Source of the DNA: Candidatus Ruthia sp. Cpac_8_S14
GTDB taxonomy: Bacteria; Pseudomonadota; Gammaproteobacteria; PS1; Pseudothioglobaceae
Assembly (NCBI GenBank): GCA_021730205.1
Contig: CP072533.1
Span: 434,001 to 498,000 of the forward strand
Direction: 5' to 3'
DNA: 64,000 bases
The notes beneath the pieces are model-generated. The model was not told the origin of the DNA. It saw only the letters and a list, made by a program, of their open reading frames with translations, and did no database searches. Positions 30,238 through 38,045 of this stretch are shown one piece after another; within the stretch, counting starts at the first letter, position 1; each line of letters begins with the position of its first letter. A program made the position numbers and the translations under genes.

Positions 30238-30600
30238 AAATGACGAATAAAATTCGTGCGATTGTACCGAGTGGAAACGATCAACCTCTTCACCTTTAAT
30301 AAAAACGATAACGGTTGGAAAAACCCATGCACATGATAACGACCAACAATTTTCATATTCTCGTCTCACGCTCATTGTGCTCATTAACAACTGGTTTAAT
30401 CATGGGCTCTAAAATCTTATACACCACTGCGCTGAAATATCTAATACTACCAAGCGCTTGTGAGATTCATCAAGCATTAAATTTTGAAAGATATCAATTG
30501 AAACATCAGTATAGGACGTACTTGTCAATTTATTGTATAGTATAAGCAAAAATTCAAGAAAAAACACAAAAATAAGTGATATAAAAATTATTAACAATCA
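30238..30600 (-). pseudogene. Thioredoxin-like (YbbN-type) protein remnant
   Basis: Read leftward, TDVSIDIFQNLMLDESHKRLVVLDISAQWC is followed after a frame change by LEPMIKPVVNEHNE, then, in yet another frame, WVFPTVIVFIKGEEVDRFH. This is a thioredoxin fold: strand-helix, active-site WC, then the cis-Pro segment PTVIVF.KGEEVDRF. The second active-site cysteine region is damaged (WCIRF). Thioredoxin itself or the N-terminal domain of YbbN/CnoX are both possible. The gene is broken by at least two frameshifts. Confidence 0.6.
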
Positions 30601-30742
30601 ATAGCTCATAAAAAATAAAGCAAATACCCTTATTTTTTAAACGATTTTATGTAAATTTAAGGCTAGTCATTACTTTTTAAAAGCTTGTAAGAGTTAGAAT
30701 TTAGAGCTAAGGACTAAAAAAGGTTTTAGCTAAAATTTACGC

Positions 30743-31165
30743 TTATATCGCATTTACATTAACAAACTGTTTGGTGAGCCTGTACTTTTGTTTCGGGCTT
30801 TTGGGTTTTTCTGGAATGGTTCGCTCAAAGAAGCCGTATTCAAGTAACGGATTTAAAATATCATTTTTGAATCTTGTCTTGTGTGTTCTTTTTAAAATTT
30901 TCATCAATTCGTCAGCACTGCTTTCAGCACTACATTGTTTTAAAATTTTAACTTGGTCTGGGCTTATTTCTACATAATTAAAGCTTAGTCCTTTCTTAGG
31001 ACAAAGTATATCTAAATTACTATATTTATCAATGTTTTCTTTAAAACTAAATTCTTGTTGTTCTGCAATATTTTTTAACGAATTATTGCGTTTTAAATCT
31101 TTACGCCAGTCCTGATTTTTATCAAACTTCTGTGTGTGTTTTTTGTATTTACTGAATAAGCCCAT
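30743..31165 (-). CDS. Small protein with a C-terminal winged-helix-like motif; possibly a truncated gene
   Basis: 140 residues, open and starting with ATG, highly basic in its first 40 residues (MGLFSKYKKHTQKFDKNQD). The C-terminal 75 residues (SPDQVKILKQC..., LNPLLEYGFFERTIPEKPKSPKQKYRLTK) resemble the winged-helix tail found at the end of Fic-family and AlbA/RecG-type proteins (PLLE.GLIE.T.PDKP.S..QKYRLT). No catalytic domain is present. It is either a small regulator or the end of a larger gene whose front was replaced. Function unknown. Confidence 0.45.
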   Translation of the reverse strand: MGLFSKYKKHTQKFDKNQDWRKDLKRNNSLKNIAEQQEFSFKENIDKYSNLDILCPKKGLSFNYVEISPDQVKILKQCSAESSADELMKILKRTHKTRFKNDILNPLLEYGFFERTIPEKPKSPKQKYRLTKQFVNVNAI

Positions 31166-31254
31166 TGATTAGATAAATTAGTTTAAAGACAATAAAAATA
31201 GTTTACCAAAAACCAAAGTTTGAATAAATATTTCAAAATAGGTGTCATTGAGTT

Positions 31255-31665
31255 AATATTTGATTTAGAAGCAGGCGTAACCTGTTTGATTCTGGGTTGT
31301 TAAAGAAGGTATCTGACTCATTCTGTTCAATAATTTGTCCCTCATCCATAAAAATAATGCTTTTTCCTTTGCCTTTTGCTTGTATTGTGTATCCAAATAA
31401 GCGTAAGGGTTAAATTGTTAATAATACTAAGATGTGGAAAAAGATTAAAATGCTGAAAAATCATAGATACTTCAAATCTAATTTTCCTGATTTTCTTGAC
31501 ATCATCAGTCAGTTTGGTATACCGTCTACAATAATACTACCCTCTTGAAACTTTTCTAAAAAATTAACGAACATATCAGTGTTGATTGGCCACTGCCAGA
31601 AAGCCCGAAAATCACCATACCACTTGTTTAACTCCTTTAATTGTAATAATGTCGTTTGTTTTCAT
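31255..31665 (-). pseudogene. Amino-acid ABC transporter ATPase (AapP/GlnQ-type) remnant
   Basis: From an ATG at 31665 the sequence reads MKTNDIITIKGVKQVV, then broken frames with FSG, TKLTDDVKKIRKIRFEVSMIFQHFNLFPHLSIINNLTL (about 31410-31520), the Q-loop region of a polar amino-acid ABC ATPase. Walker A, signature and Walker B are lost or mangled. It is the last gene of the decayed transporter locus extending to about 32470. Confidence 0.75.
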
Positions 31666-31679
31666 GTTAATTCTCTTTT

Positions 31680-32255
31680 AATATTGTGTATTAAAGCGTC
31701 TTTCTAAAGCTTTTGAGTAGCGCGACATTAGATACAACAATGTCCAAATCACAATGGCAATAAAAACAACGCCCTCGGTTTTTCTTTAAACAGTGCAATA
31801 AATAAGTCAACAATATTAGGAATGGATATTTTGAGCGCTTGAGGCAATATAACAAACACCATTTTTTGAGTAAAATTAAACCCAGCTGCATCTGTAGCCT
31901 CATATTGTCCTTTAGGTACGCGGGGCTTGCAATCCACCTTGAATAACCTCAGCGATATAGGCAGTTTGGAATAAAGCAATCTCAATAATTAGCCCCCCAA
32001 CATACTTGCAAAAATAAAGATTGCTCGAATCAGCCATATATGTGATTAAATGTTTGGAAATATCACAAAACCTGCCCTAATGCCTAAAAACCAAAAACCA
32101 CTGAAAATATCCAAACGATCAATGTTGTAATTTAAATTGCTAACAGCATAATAAGCAACAAGGACAACAATCAATACTACAATAATTTTAAATAAAACAA
32201 ACCTATTTTTGTTGTTGTTTAAAAAACCAAATATGGTGGTCTTTGAACGCGTAAT
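31680..32255 (-). pseudogene. Amino-acid ABC transporter permease (AapQ/AapM) remnant
   Basis: The right part (32100-32250) resembles the N-terminus of AapQ: LFKIIVVLIVVLVAYYAVSNLN and, after a frameshift, FSGFWFLGIRAGFVI. The left part matches the permease EAA loop of AapM: VPKGQYEATDAAGFNFTQKMVFVILPQALKISIPNIVDLFIALFKEKP (about 31760-31920). The distance between them is too short for two permeases, so a deletion has probably fused aapQ to aapM. The substrate was probably general L-amino acids. Confidence 0.75.
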
Positions 32256-32265
32256 GTAGGTTAAA

Positions 32266-32294
32266 AAAAACAGTCTTAATTTAAGACTGTTTTT
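32266..32294 (-). terminator. Hairpin between binding-protein and permease remnants
   Basis: An almost perfect inverted repeat (AAAAACAGTCTTAA / TTAAGACTGTTTTT) flanked by A and T runs. It sits between the AapJ-type and AapQ-type remnants, where such operons often carry a hairpin that limits permease expression. It is intact although the genes on both sides have decayed. Confidence 0.6.
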
Positions 32295-32470
32295 AAGGGT
32301 TTATATCTAAATGGCGGTGAGTATAAAATGCCTACCATCTTTTCATAAGGCATTTAAGCCTCTAGTAATGTTAATTGGCGTATTAACACCGATATTACGC
32401 TCAAAGCTTTCAGAATAATTAAACCATTTATCACCACTTTGACGCACCACACAGGGCCTAGTGGCTCTTT
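32295..32470 (-). pseudogene. Amino-acid-binding periplasmic protein (AapJ) C-terminal remnant
   Basis: Leftward, the frames give VRQSGDKWFNYSESFERNIGVNTPINITRGLNAL followed by LYSPPFRYKP in another frame. AapJ proteins end in ERNLG...SPLKIERGLNALW..GG..YAPP.R. Only this last part, with an internal gap, remains. It heads the decayed transporter locus. Confidence 0.65.
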
Positions 32471-32499
32471 ATAGAGTTATTGTCTAATGCATAGTTTTT

Positions 32500-32840
32500 T
32501 GTTTATTAGTTGGATGATGATTGATTGTGTGGAGCTGGAGTTATTCAGTGATGCTCTGGCGTGCCATTCGTTGACTTTTTGCTCGTTCATTTGTGTGCTT
32601 TCGCCATTTAAATAAGCGCACCAAACATTAAATTAAGAGACTAAGTGCGTGCCCTATTGGATTGCCCTTCTTATACCAATAAAAAAACATTTGCATAATT
32701 TTGAGCAACACCCATCCTTGCCTTTTTGGAAAATATCAGCCAATTGATATTGCGCTTCAGCGTTGCCAAAATAGGCTTGATTCTGCTAATAAGTGTTTGT
32801 AAATTTGGCTCATTAATCACCTCTCATTTGTTATTTAGTT
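32500..32840 (-). pseudogene. Sel1-repeat protein remnant
   Basis: Leftward frames show FGNAEAQYQLADIFQKGKDG, GVAQNYANVFLL, and GAYLNGEST, that is, pieces of the 36-residue Sel1/TPR-like repeat (G.A.AQ..LG..Y..G.GV.Q.Y..A..W). Stops and frameshifts are frequent. No further gene is visible up to the nadE start. Confidence 0.55.
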
Positions 32841-32982
32841 AGATGCGATATACCAACAATTTATATAGTATTTATGATGTTTTTACCACCACTGGTATTT
32901 TTTAACTAATTTAATGACCAAATATAGGCAGTAAAAATTAACTATAATAGGTAAAAAATACATTGAAATTAAGTTGCAAATA

Positions 32983-34863
32983 ATGACAAATAAGACCAAA
33001 GAGTATCTGGCTAAAGTACGCAAGAAGACTAGCTTTTCAGATTATAAAATCTCACAAGAATATTCAATTAATCAATCCAATTTAAGCAAATATAAATCAG
33101 GAAAAGCCGCCCTTTCTGAAACCCATGCTTGGCTATTTGCCAATATTTTAGGCATCAATCCTGCAGAAGTTGTTGCTCACACCAAACTTGAACATGCAAA
33201 AATTACTGGCAGTAAATCAAAGGCCGTATTTTGGCAAAAGCAACTAGAAAAACTTGCAAACAACTCAAAGTCTATCAAAATAGATATTGCACAAATTAAC
33301 CCCATTGTTGGCGATTTGGATGGAAACTCTCAAAAAATTATCAAGTTAACTAAAGAGACGCATGCTCAAGGGTGTGATTTGTTGATTTTTCCCGAATTAT
33401 CACTGATTGGCTATCCTCCTGAAGACTTACTGCTACGTGAGGGCTTTATTCAACAGATGGAAGACAAAATAATCCTAATCAAACAAAGCATTCCTAAAGA
33501 TATTGCCATTATATTTGGTGCACCTTCTAAACAAGATGGCGCTTTATACAACGGCGCTTATCTTATCCAAAACTCGCAACTGCGAGTTTATCACAAGCAA
33601 AACCTTCCAAATTATGGCGTGTTTGATGAAAAGCGTTATTTTGAATCGGGTCATGAGACTTTTATTTTTGAATGCCAAGGTAAAAGAATTGGCTTGGTCA
33701 TTTGTGAAGATGCTTGGACACCAAAGGTTATCTCTACCACGGCCAATCAGGGCGCACAAATCATCATCAGTATTAACGCCTCCCCATTCCAAGTTGGCAA
33801 ACATTCACAACGAATTGAGCAAATTAAGCAACGCGTATTAGCAACCAAAACTGATTTTATTTATGTTAATATGATTGGTGCGCAAGACGAATTGGTATTT
33901 GACGGTGCATCTTTTGTGATGAACTCAAATGCTGAAATCACCCTGCAATTACCCTTATTTAAAGAAACAGTCAAAAGAGTTAGCTTTACCCCCCCTACCA
34001 CACTGCCTGATACCGATCCTATTGAAAAAACCATTTATAATGCCTTGGTGCTCGCCACTAAAGACTACATTGAGAAAAATGGGATTCTTAATGGCGTGGT
34101 AATTGGCTTATCTGGCGGTATCGATTCTGCACTGACCCTTGCTATTGCTGCTGATGCCATCGGTACTGGGAATATTAAAGCCATTATGATGCCCTATGAA
34201 TACACCTCAAATATGAGCCTTGAAGATGCCAAAATACAAGCCACAGCAATGAATATTGATTATCATGAAATCAGCATTCACACTATAGTGGATAGCTTTA
34301 ACACACAACTTAACACACTATTTAACGGCATGGAAGCTGATACCACTGAGGAGAACCTTCAGGCTCGTGTGCGTGGTACTCTACTAATGGCAATCTCTAA
34401 TAAATTAGGCAAAATCGTACTCACCACAAGTAACAAATCTGAAATGGCAATAGGTTATGCTACTTTATATGGTGATATGTCAGGCGGCTTTGCCCCTCTT
34501 AAAGACGTTAGTAAAACCTTAGTTTACCAACTAACCAAATACAGAAATACCCTATCAATCATCATTCCAGAACGTGTTATCGACAAAGCACCTTCTGCTG
34601 AACTTGCTCCTAACCAAATTGACCAAGACTCTCTACCCCCGTATCAGGAGTTGGATGCAATTTTGGCACTATTTATCGAACAAAAACATTCCGTTGAATG
34701 CATCATAAAACAAGGCTTTAGTGAACAAATCGTTAAACGCATTACCAAAATGGTACTTAACAACGAATACAAACGCAGACAAAGTGCACCCGGCCCTAAG
34801 ATTAGCCAAAACGCCTTTGGCAAAGAACGTCGTTATCCCATGACATCAAAATTTCAACCTTAA
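32983..34863 (+). CDS. nadE: Glutamine-dependent NAD synthetase with N-terminal HTH extension
   Basis: Makes NAD from deamido-NAD using glutamine-derived ammonia. From the ATG at 32983 the protein has 626 residues, about 90 more than usual. The first 70 or so form an HTH-like domain (FSDYKISQEYSINQSNLSKYKSGKAALS) followed by a charged linker. The nitrilase-type glutaminase follows (about 97-330) with the triad Glu138 (FPELSLIGYPPEDL), Lys205 (YHKQN) and Cys241 (VICEDAW). The synthetase domain holds the P-loop GLSGGIDSALT (about 375-385). No ATG, GTG or TTG lies in frame near the glutaminase start, so the fusion is needed to express it. A TTG at 32974 is an alternative start. Monocistronic. 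Confidence 0.93.
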   Translation: MTNKTKEYLAKVRKKTSFSDYKISQEYSINQSNLSKYKSGKAALSETHAWLFANILGINPAEVVAHTKLEHAKITGSKSKAVFWQKQLEKLANNSKSIKIDIAQINPIVGDLDGNSQKIIKLTKETHAQGCDLLIFPELSLIGYPPEDLLLREGFIQQMEDKIILIKQSIPKDIAIIFGAPSKQDGALYNGAYLIQNSQLRVYHKQNLPNYGVFDEKRYFESGHETFIFECQGKRIGLVICEDAWTPKVISTTANQGAQIIISINASPFQVGKHSQRIEQIKQRVLATKTDFIYVNMIGAQDELVFDGASFVMNSNAEITLQLPLFKETVKRVSFTPPTTLPDTDPIEKTIYNALVLATKDYIEKNGILNGVVIGLSGGIDSALTLAIAADAIGTGNIKAIMMPYEYTSNMSLEDAKIQATAMNIDYHEISIHTIVDSFNTQLNTLFNGMEADTTEENLQARVRGTLLMAISNKLGKIVLTTSNKSEMAIGYATLYGDMSGGFAPLKDVSKTLVYQLTKYRNTLSIIIPERVIDKAPSAELAPNQIDQDSLPPYQELDAILALFIEQKHSVECIIKQGFSEQIVKRITKMVLNNEYKRRQSAPGPKISQNAFGKERRYPMTSKFQP

Positions 34864-35441
34864 CACTATTAAAATGCAAAGAATATCAACATAAAATTTC
34901 AATTATTCTGTTTGCTAAGTTGAAATCGTGGATTGAGTTGGTTATTTTTGAATAAATTTATTTCAATATCGAATTATAAGGAAACATATCCTCATAATAA
35001 TAGTTAGATGCAACCCGCAGAGCAGTCGCATCTAACGGGTGGCGATAACAGATTTTTTTACTTTAATCCGCCTTTGGTGTCTAACAAACCAATTGCCCTA
35101 CCCTAGTAATTAAAAATAGAGTAAAATTTGACAAGTTATAGCCACCCTTATATGTGTAAGTGACAATATTAATTTTACTCAAACCTTTGTTTTAAAAACA
35201 CGTATCATTTTAAAGAAAAAAAGAACATACAACGAAAAAACATTCATCATTTTAAGGAAGAACAAACACAAACTATGCAAGCTTCAACAAACTCTATCAA
35301 CACCAACTCTGTACAAGTTGTTACCCCTAATAAGGCGCTCCACCTGATGACCGCCTTTCCGATGGCTCCTACGTCGCCCACTCCAAGTTGTCAGGTGAGT
35401 TTTGGCGTTAACCTACTAATAAAGGTAAAGGTGTTGGAAAA
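34864..35441 (+). other. Intergenic region with an inverted repeat and an unidentified remnant
   Basis: No complete gene. At 35008-35032 an inverted repeat GTTAGATGC / GCATCTAAC with a short loop precedes a run of T residues (35053-35059). At 35275-35430 a plus-strand stretch beginning ATG reads MQASTNSINTNSVQVVTPNKA, then, one frame over, PPDDRLSDGSYVAHSKLSGEFWR; I do not recognise it. It runs up to the marC start. Confidence 0.4.
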
Positions 35442-36065
35442 ATGAATTTATTATTTGAGCATGCAGTGACAATTTTTATGGCATTTTTTGCCATTATGAA
35501 TCCTATTGCAAGCACGGCAGTCTTCGCTGGATTAACAAGAAATATAGGGAAATCTGAACAAACTAAAATTGCTATTAAATCCCTCATTATCACCTTTGTT
35601 ATAATTTTGCTATTTTCTGTTTTAGGTAAATCAATTTTCCACCTTTTTGGAATAACTCTTCCTGCATTACGAATAGCGGGAGGTATTCTGGTATTTCTTG
35701 TTGGATATCATATGCTTCAAGGAAATGTCTCAAAGTTACATACAACTCAAGAAAGTATCCATTCAAATGTGGCCGTATCACCTCTAGCTGTACCACTTCT
35801 TGCTGGGCCAGGCACTATTGCAACAGCTATGAATTATTCAGCAGCAGAAGGATGGGGAGAAACTTTTGTAACAATATCTGTGTTTGCAGTCCTATGTCTT
35901 ATCACTTTTTATTGTTTTATTTTTAGTTCGAAAATATTGATAATAATAGGTAGAGATGGGCTTGGTATTGTTACTCGTTTAATGGGTTTGATTTTGGCTG
36001 TAATTGGGGTTCAAATGTTGATAGTTGGTATTTATGGTGCCATCCATATTTCGACCGTAAGTTAA
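35442..36065 (+). CDS. MarC family integral membrane protein
   Basis: 207 residues with six predicted membrane helices in the MarC/UPF0056 pattern: FFAIMNPIASTAVFAGLT at the N-terminus (the NP motif in helix 1), ALRIAGGILVFLVGYHML in the middle, SPLAVPLLAGPGTIATAM, and the C-terminal TRLMGLILAVIGVQMLIVGI. The family has no proven transport substrate; it is not itself a multidrug-resistance determinant. A GGAAAA stretch precedes the ATG. It is intact in an otherwise decayed 3-kb region. Confidence 0.9.
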   Translation: MNLLFEHAVTIFMAFFAIMNPIASTAVFAGLTRNIGKSEQTKIAIKSLIITFVIILLFSVLGKSIFHLFGITLPALRIAGGILVFLVGYHMLQGNVSKLHTTQESIHSNVAVSPLAVPLLAGPGTIATAMNYSAAEGWGETFVTISVFAVLCLITFYCFIFSSKILIIIGRDGLGIVTRLMGLILAVIGVQMLIVGIYGAIHISTVS

Positions 36066-36336
36066 ATAAATTTCTGAAAGATATCAGGGAAAACATTAAT
36101 TACTTAAGAACATCCCACGCCTAATATATAAAGATGTTGATTTTAGGAAGGCATGATGATGAAATCACCTGCAATATTGCCAAAATTTTCAATCATAAAT
36201 TCTTATTCTGGAAAGAGAGAGTCATAAATTGAGTGGCATCTAACAAACTAATCAATTTAACTTATATAGATTTGAAATAAAGTAAATTTTTTATAAGCTT
36301 ACTAGGTAAAAAAATATACTAACAATGGTATAACGC
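36066..36336. other. Intergenic region, nothing recognised
   Basis: AT-rich sequence with no frame above about 40 codons and no recognisable peptide. It contains GGCATCTAACAAAC near 36235, similar to sequences near 35024 and 35070. Confidence 0.4.
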
Positions 36337-36817
36337 TATTAGCAGAAACATCAAGTTTTATAAATAATTTATATTGGATTACTTTATTAGCAGTCATCGT
36401 ATCCTCAGCATCACAGGCGTATTAAAAGCTGGCGTTGAACAATTTGATTTGTTTGGCGTCATTATAATTGTGCAATTAGCCCTCTACAGGTTCTTTACGA
36501 GAATAGCAGCAGGTATTTTGGTTTTCTTTTGCTTGCTGACGCCATCTATGTTAATCGCTAGTTTTATGGGTGTAATAAAAGGCACAATGGGTGGTATATT
36601 CCGAAATGTGCTTTGCAATGAACAACCAGTAGTATTTTCAAACTCGTTCTATGCAACGGTTTCTTGGGTAGGTCCCTTAATTGTTTATAGGCTTACTTTA
36701 TTTACATATAGATATAACGCTCTTAGCTATATAGCTTCTGATTCAAGTATATTTGTATCAAAATTATTAGCTATTTATTATAACATTGGTCTACCGAAAT
36801 TTAGATTTAAGTCATAA
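36337..36817 (+). pseudogene. UPF0126/TRIC-type (YadS-like) membrane protein remnant
   Basis: The front part LYWITLLAVIVSSAS is in one frame and the rest, GVLKAGVEQFDLFGVIII...FMGVIKGTMGGIFRNVLCNEQPVVFSNSFYATVSWVG, in another. The duplicated three-helix GxGGG/GGxxRDxLL pattern of the family (SG...AG....D.FGV.... and MGV..G..GG..RDVLCNE.P.VF....YA) can be followed. The first repeat has lost its conserved GGGT-RD part. The later 147-codon frame is open but lacks the N-terminal helix in frame. Read as a young pseudogene; a truncated working protein is unlikely. Confidence 0.7.
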
Positions 36818-36889
36818 GATTTAGAACATAAATCGTCTAACAACTAATCTAATATTGATCCATTTTACGTCTGTAAAAATAAAGGGCAT

Positions 36890-37440
36890 TTAAAACATAC
36901 TGGTTAATTAGTGATGATGGTATTTTGTGACTATTGGTCACAAAATATGATTTTTAGGATACGATTGAAAGATAAAATAAGAATCTTTTTGCCAACGCCT
37001 TTTAAGCCAAAATTTAATTTAATTTAATTGTGCATGCTTCAAATGAAGTAAACAGTGCACTTAAAGAAAGGCAATACTTCTTTACTGGTATTAAAGAGCA
37101 AGGGATTATGATGATTATTTTGATAGTGTAAATGATTTTTTTGAAGGATTTGTGTTTTACAAATAAGTAACCGAGCACTATTACTTTTGCTTATCTTTAG
37201 TGCTAACCTAATACAAAGCTTATGCCTATAATTTGTAATAATTCAGCATTGATACTTTTCCACACGACAGTAAATTTAAACTCCGTTGTTTTTAGCCATT
37301 GAAACAAGCCTATGTTAAAACGCGCTATTCTAGGCATTGTAAAATTACAGAAGAAGAATTAAACTACCTTAATGAGAGAGTGACTGACTCGCAAACTTTA
37401 ACCAAACAGAGCTTTTTTTGTAAGGAAAAGATTAAATTGC
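36890..37440 (+). pseudogene. Nucleotidyltransferase-HEPN protein remnant, copy 1
   Basis: Pieces on the plus strand match the homologous remnant at 50157-50570: DTIER.NKNLF (36960-36990) lines up with NTIEDRVRIF there, and the tail LNERVTDSQTLTKQ..FCKEKIK with LSEKVVQLQTLTKRLCKEKIK. Between them VNSALKERQYFFTGIKEQGI (37047-37106) is the HEPN-domain signature and KTRYSRHCKITEEELNYLNERV (37318-37385) the last HEPN helices. Such MNT-HEPN proteins are often toxin-antitoxin related. Many frameshifts. Confidence 0.6.
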
Positions 37441-37565
37441 ATCACTAGATTTTATGGTGCTAATGCCAAATAAAAAGTCATTTCTACAAGATGGCAATTA
37501 GGAATCACACACTATCAAAAAAAATTGCTTAACTCGTTAGTAGAACGTTATACAACTAATTTAAA

Positions 37566-37960
37566 ATGGAAAGCATTACGCACTTCTTTATTACTGTTGT
37601 ACTCTTGGTCGCTGTATTGCCAACAATGAGTTATGCAGAGAAAAAGACTAAACACGAAGAAACCGAAAATGTTTTTGAAATTAAAGTACTTCCTCATGAT
37701 TTACGTAACTTGCTTGCTCAAGAAATACAAGTATTATAAAGCGGAATGATGAACATCATTCCTGCATACATTTCTGGAAACTGGGGAGAAATTGAAACCA
37801 CTGTTAAGAAAATGAAAAGTAGTTCTATATTGAAACAAAGCTTAACAAAAGACCAGATAAAAAAAGTTGTATTCAGCACTACCACATAATTTTTCTGAAA
37901 TTAATAAGTCGTATGTTGATTGTCATACAGCTTTTTGTAATGCATAACCTCCGACACTAA
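37566..37960 (+). pseudogene. Secreted protein remnant, possibly cytochrome c'-like
   Basis: From an ATG at 37566 the sequence reads a clear signal peptide (ITHFFITVVLLVAVLPTMSYA) and a mature start EKKTKHEETENVFEIKVLPHDLRNLLAQE, then meets a TAA. After it the same frame continues as SGMMNIIPAYISGNWGEIETTVKKMKSS and QSLTKDQIKK. The GMM..IP....G.W.....TA..IK.S...KQ.LT pattern resembles four-helix cytochrome c'-like proteins, but no intact CxxCH is visible. The rest to 38045 holds nothing recognised. Confidence 0.5.
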
Positions 37961-38045
37961 CGGCTAAAGACAAAGGGCGAGTATTACATTAAAATATATG
38001 ACAAATCATACCAATCATCGTCAGCATGCTGGTTGCATTTAGACA

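Noticed and set aside
35008-35070. Integron attC site
   Set aside because: Core 7-mers fit but the order GTTRRRY then RYYYAAC is the reverse of an attC at the hairpin, no integrase is seen, and no cassette-like gene is bounded by it. Kept only as a low-interest observation.
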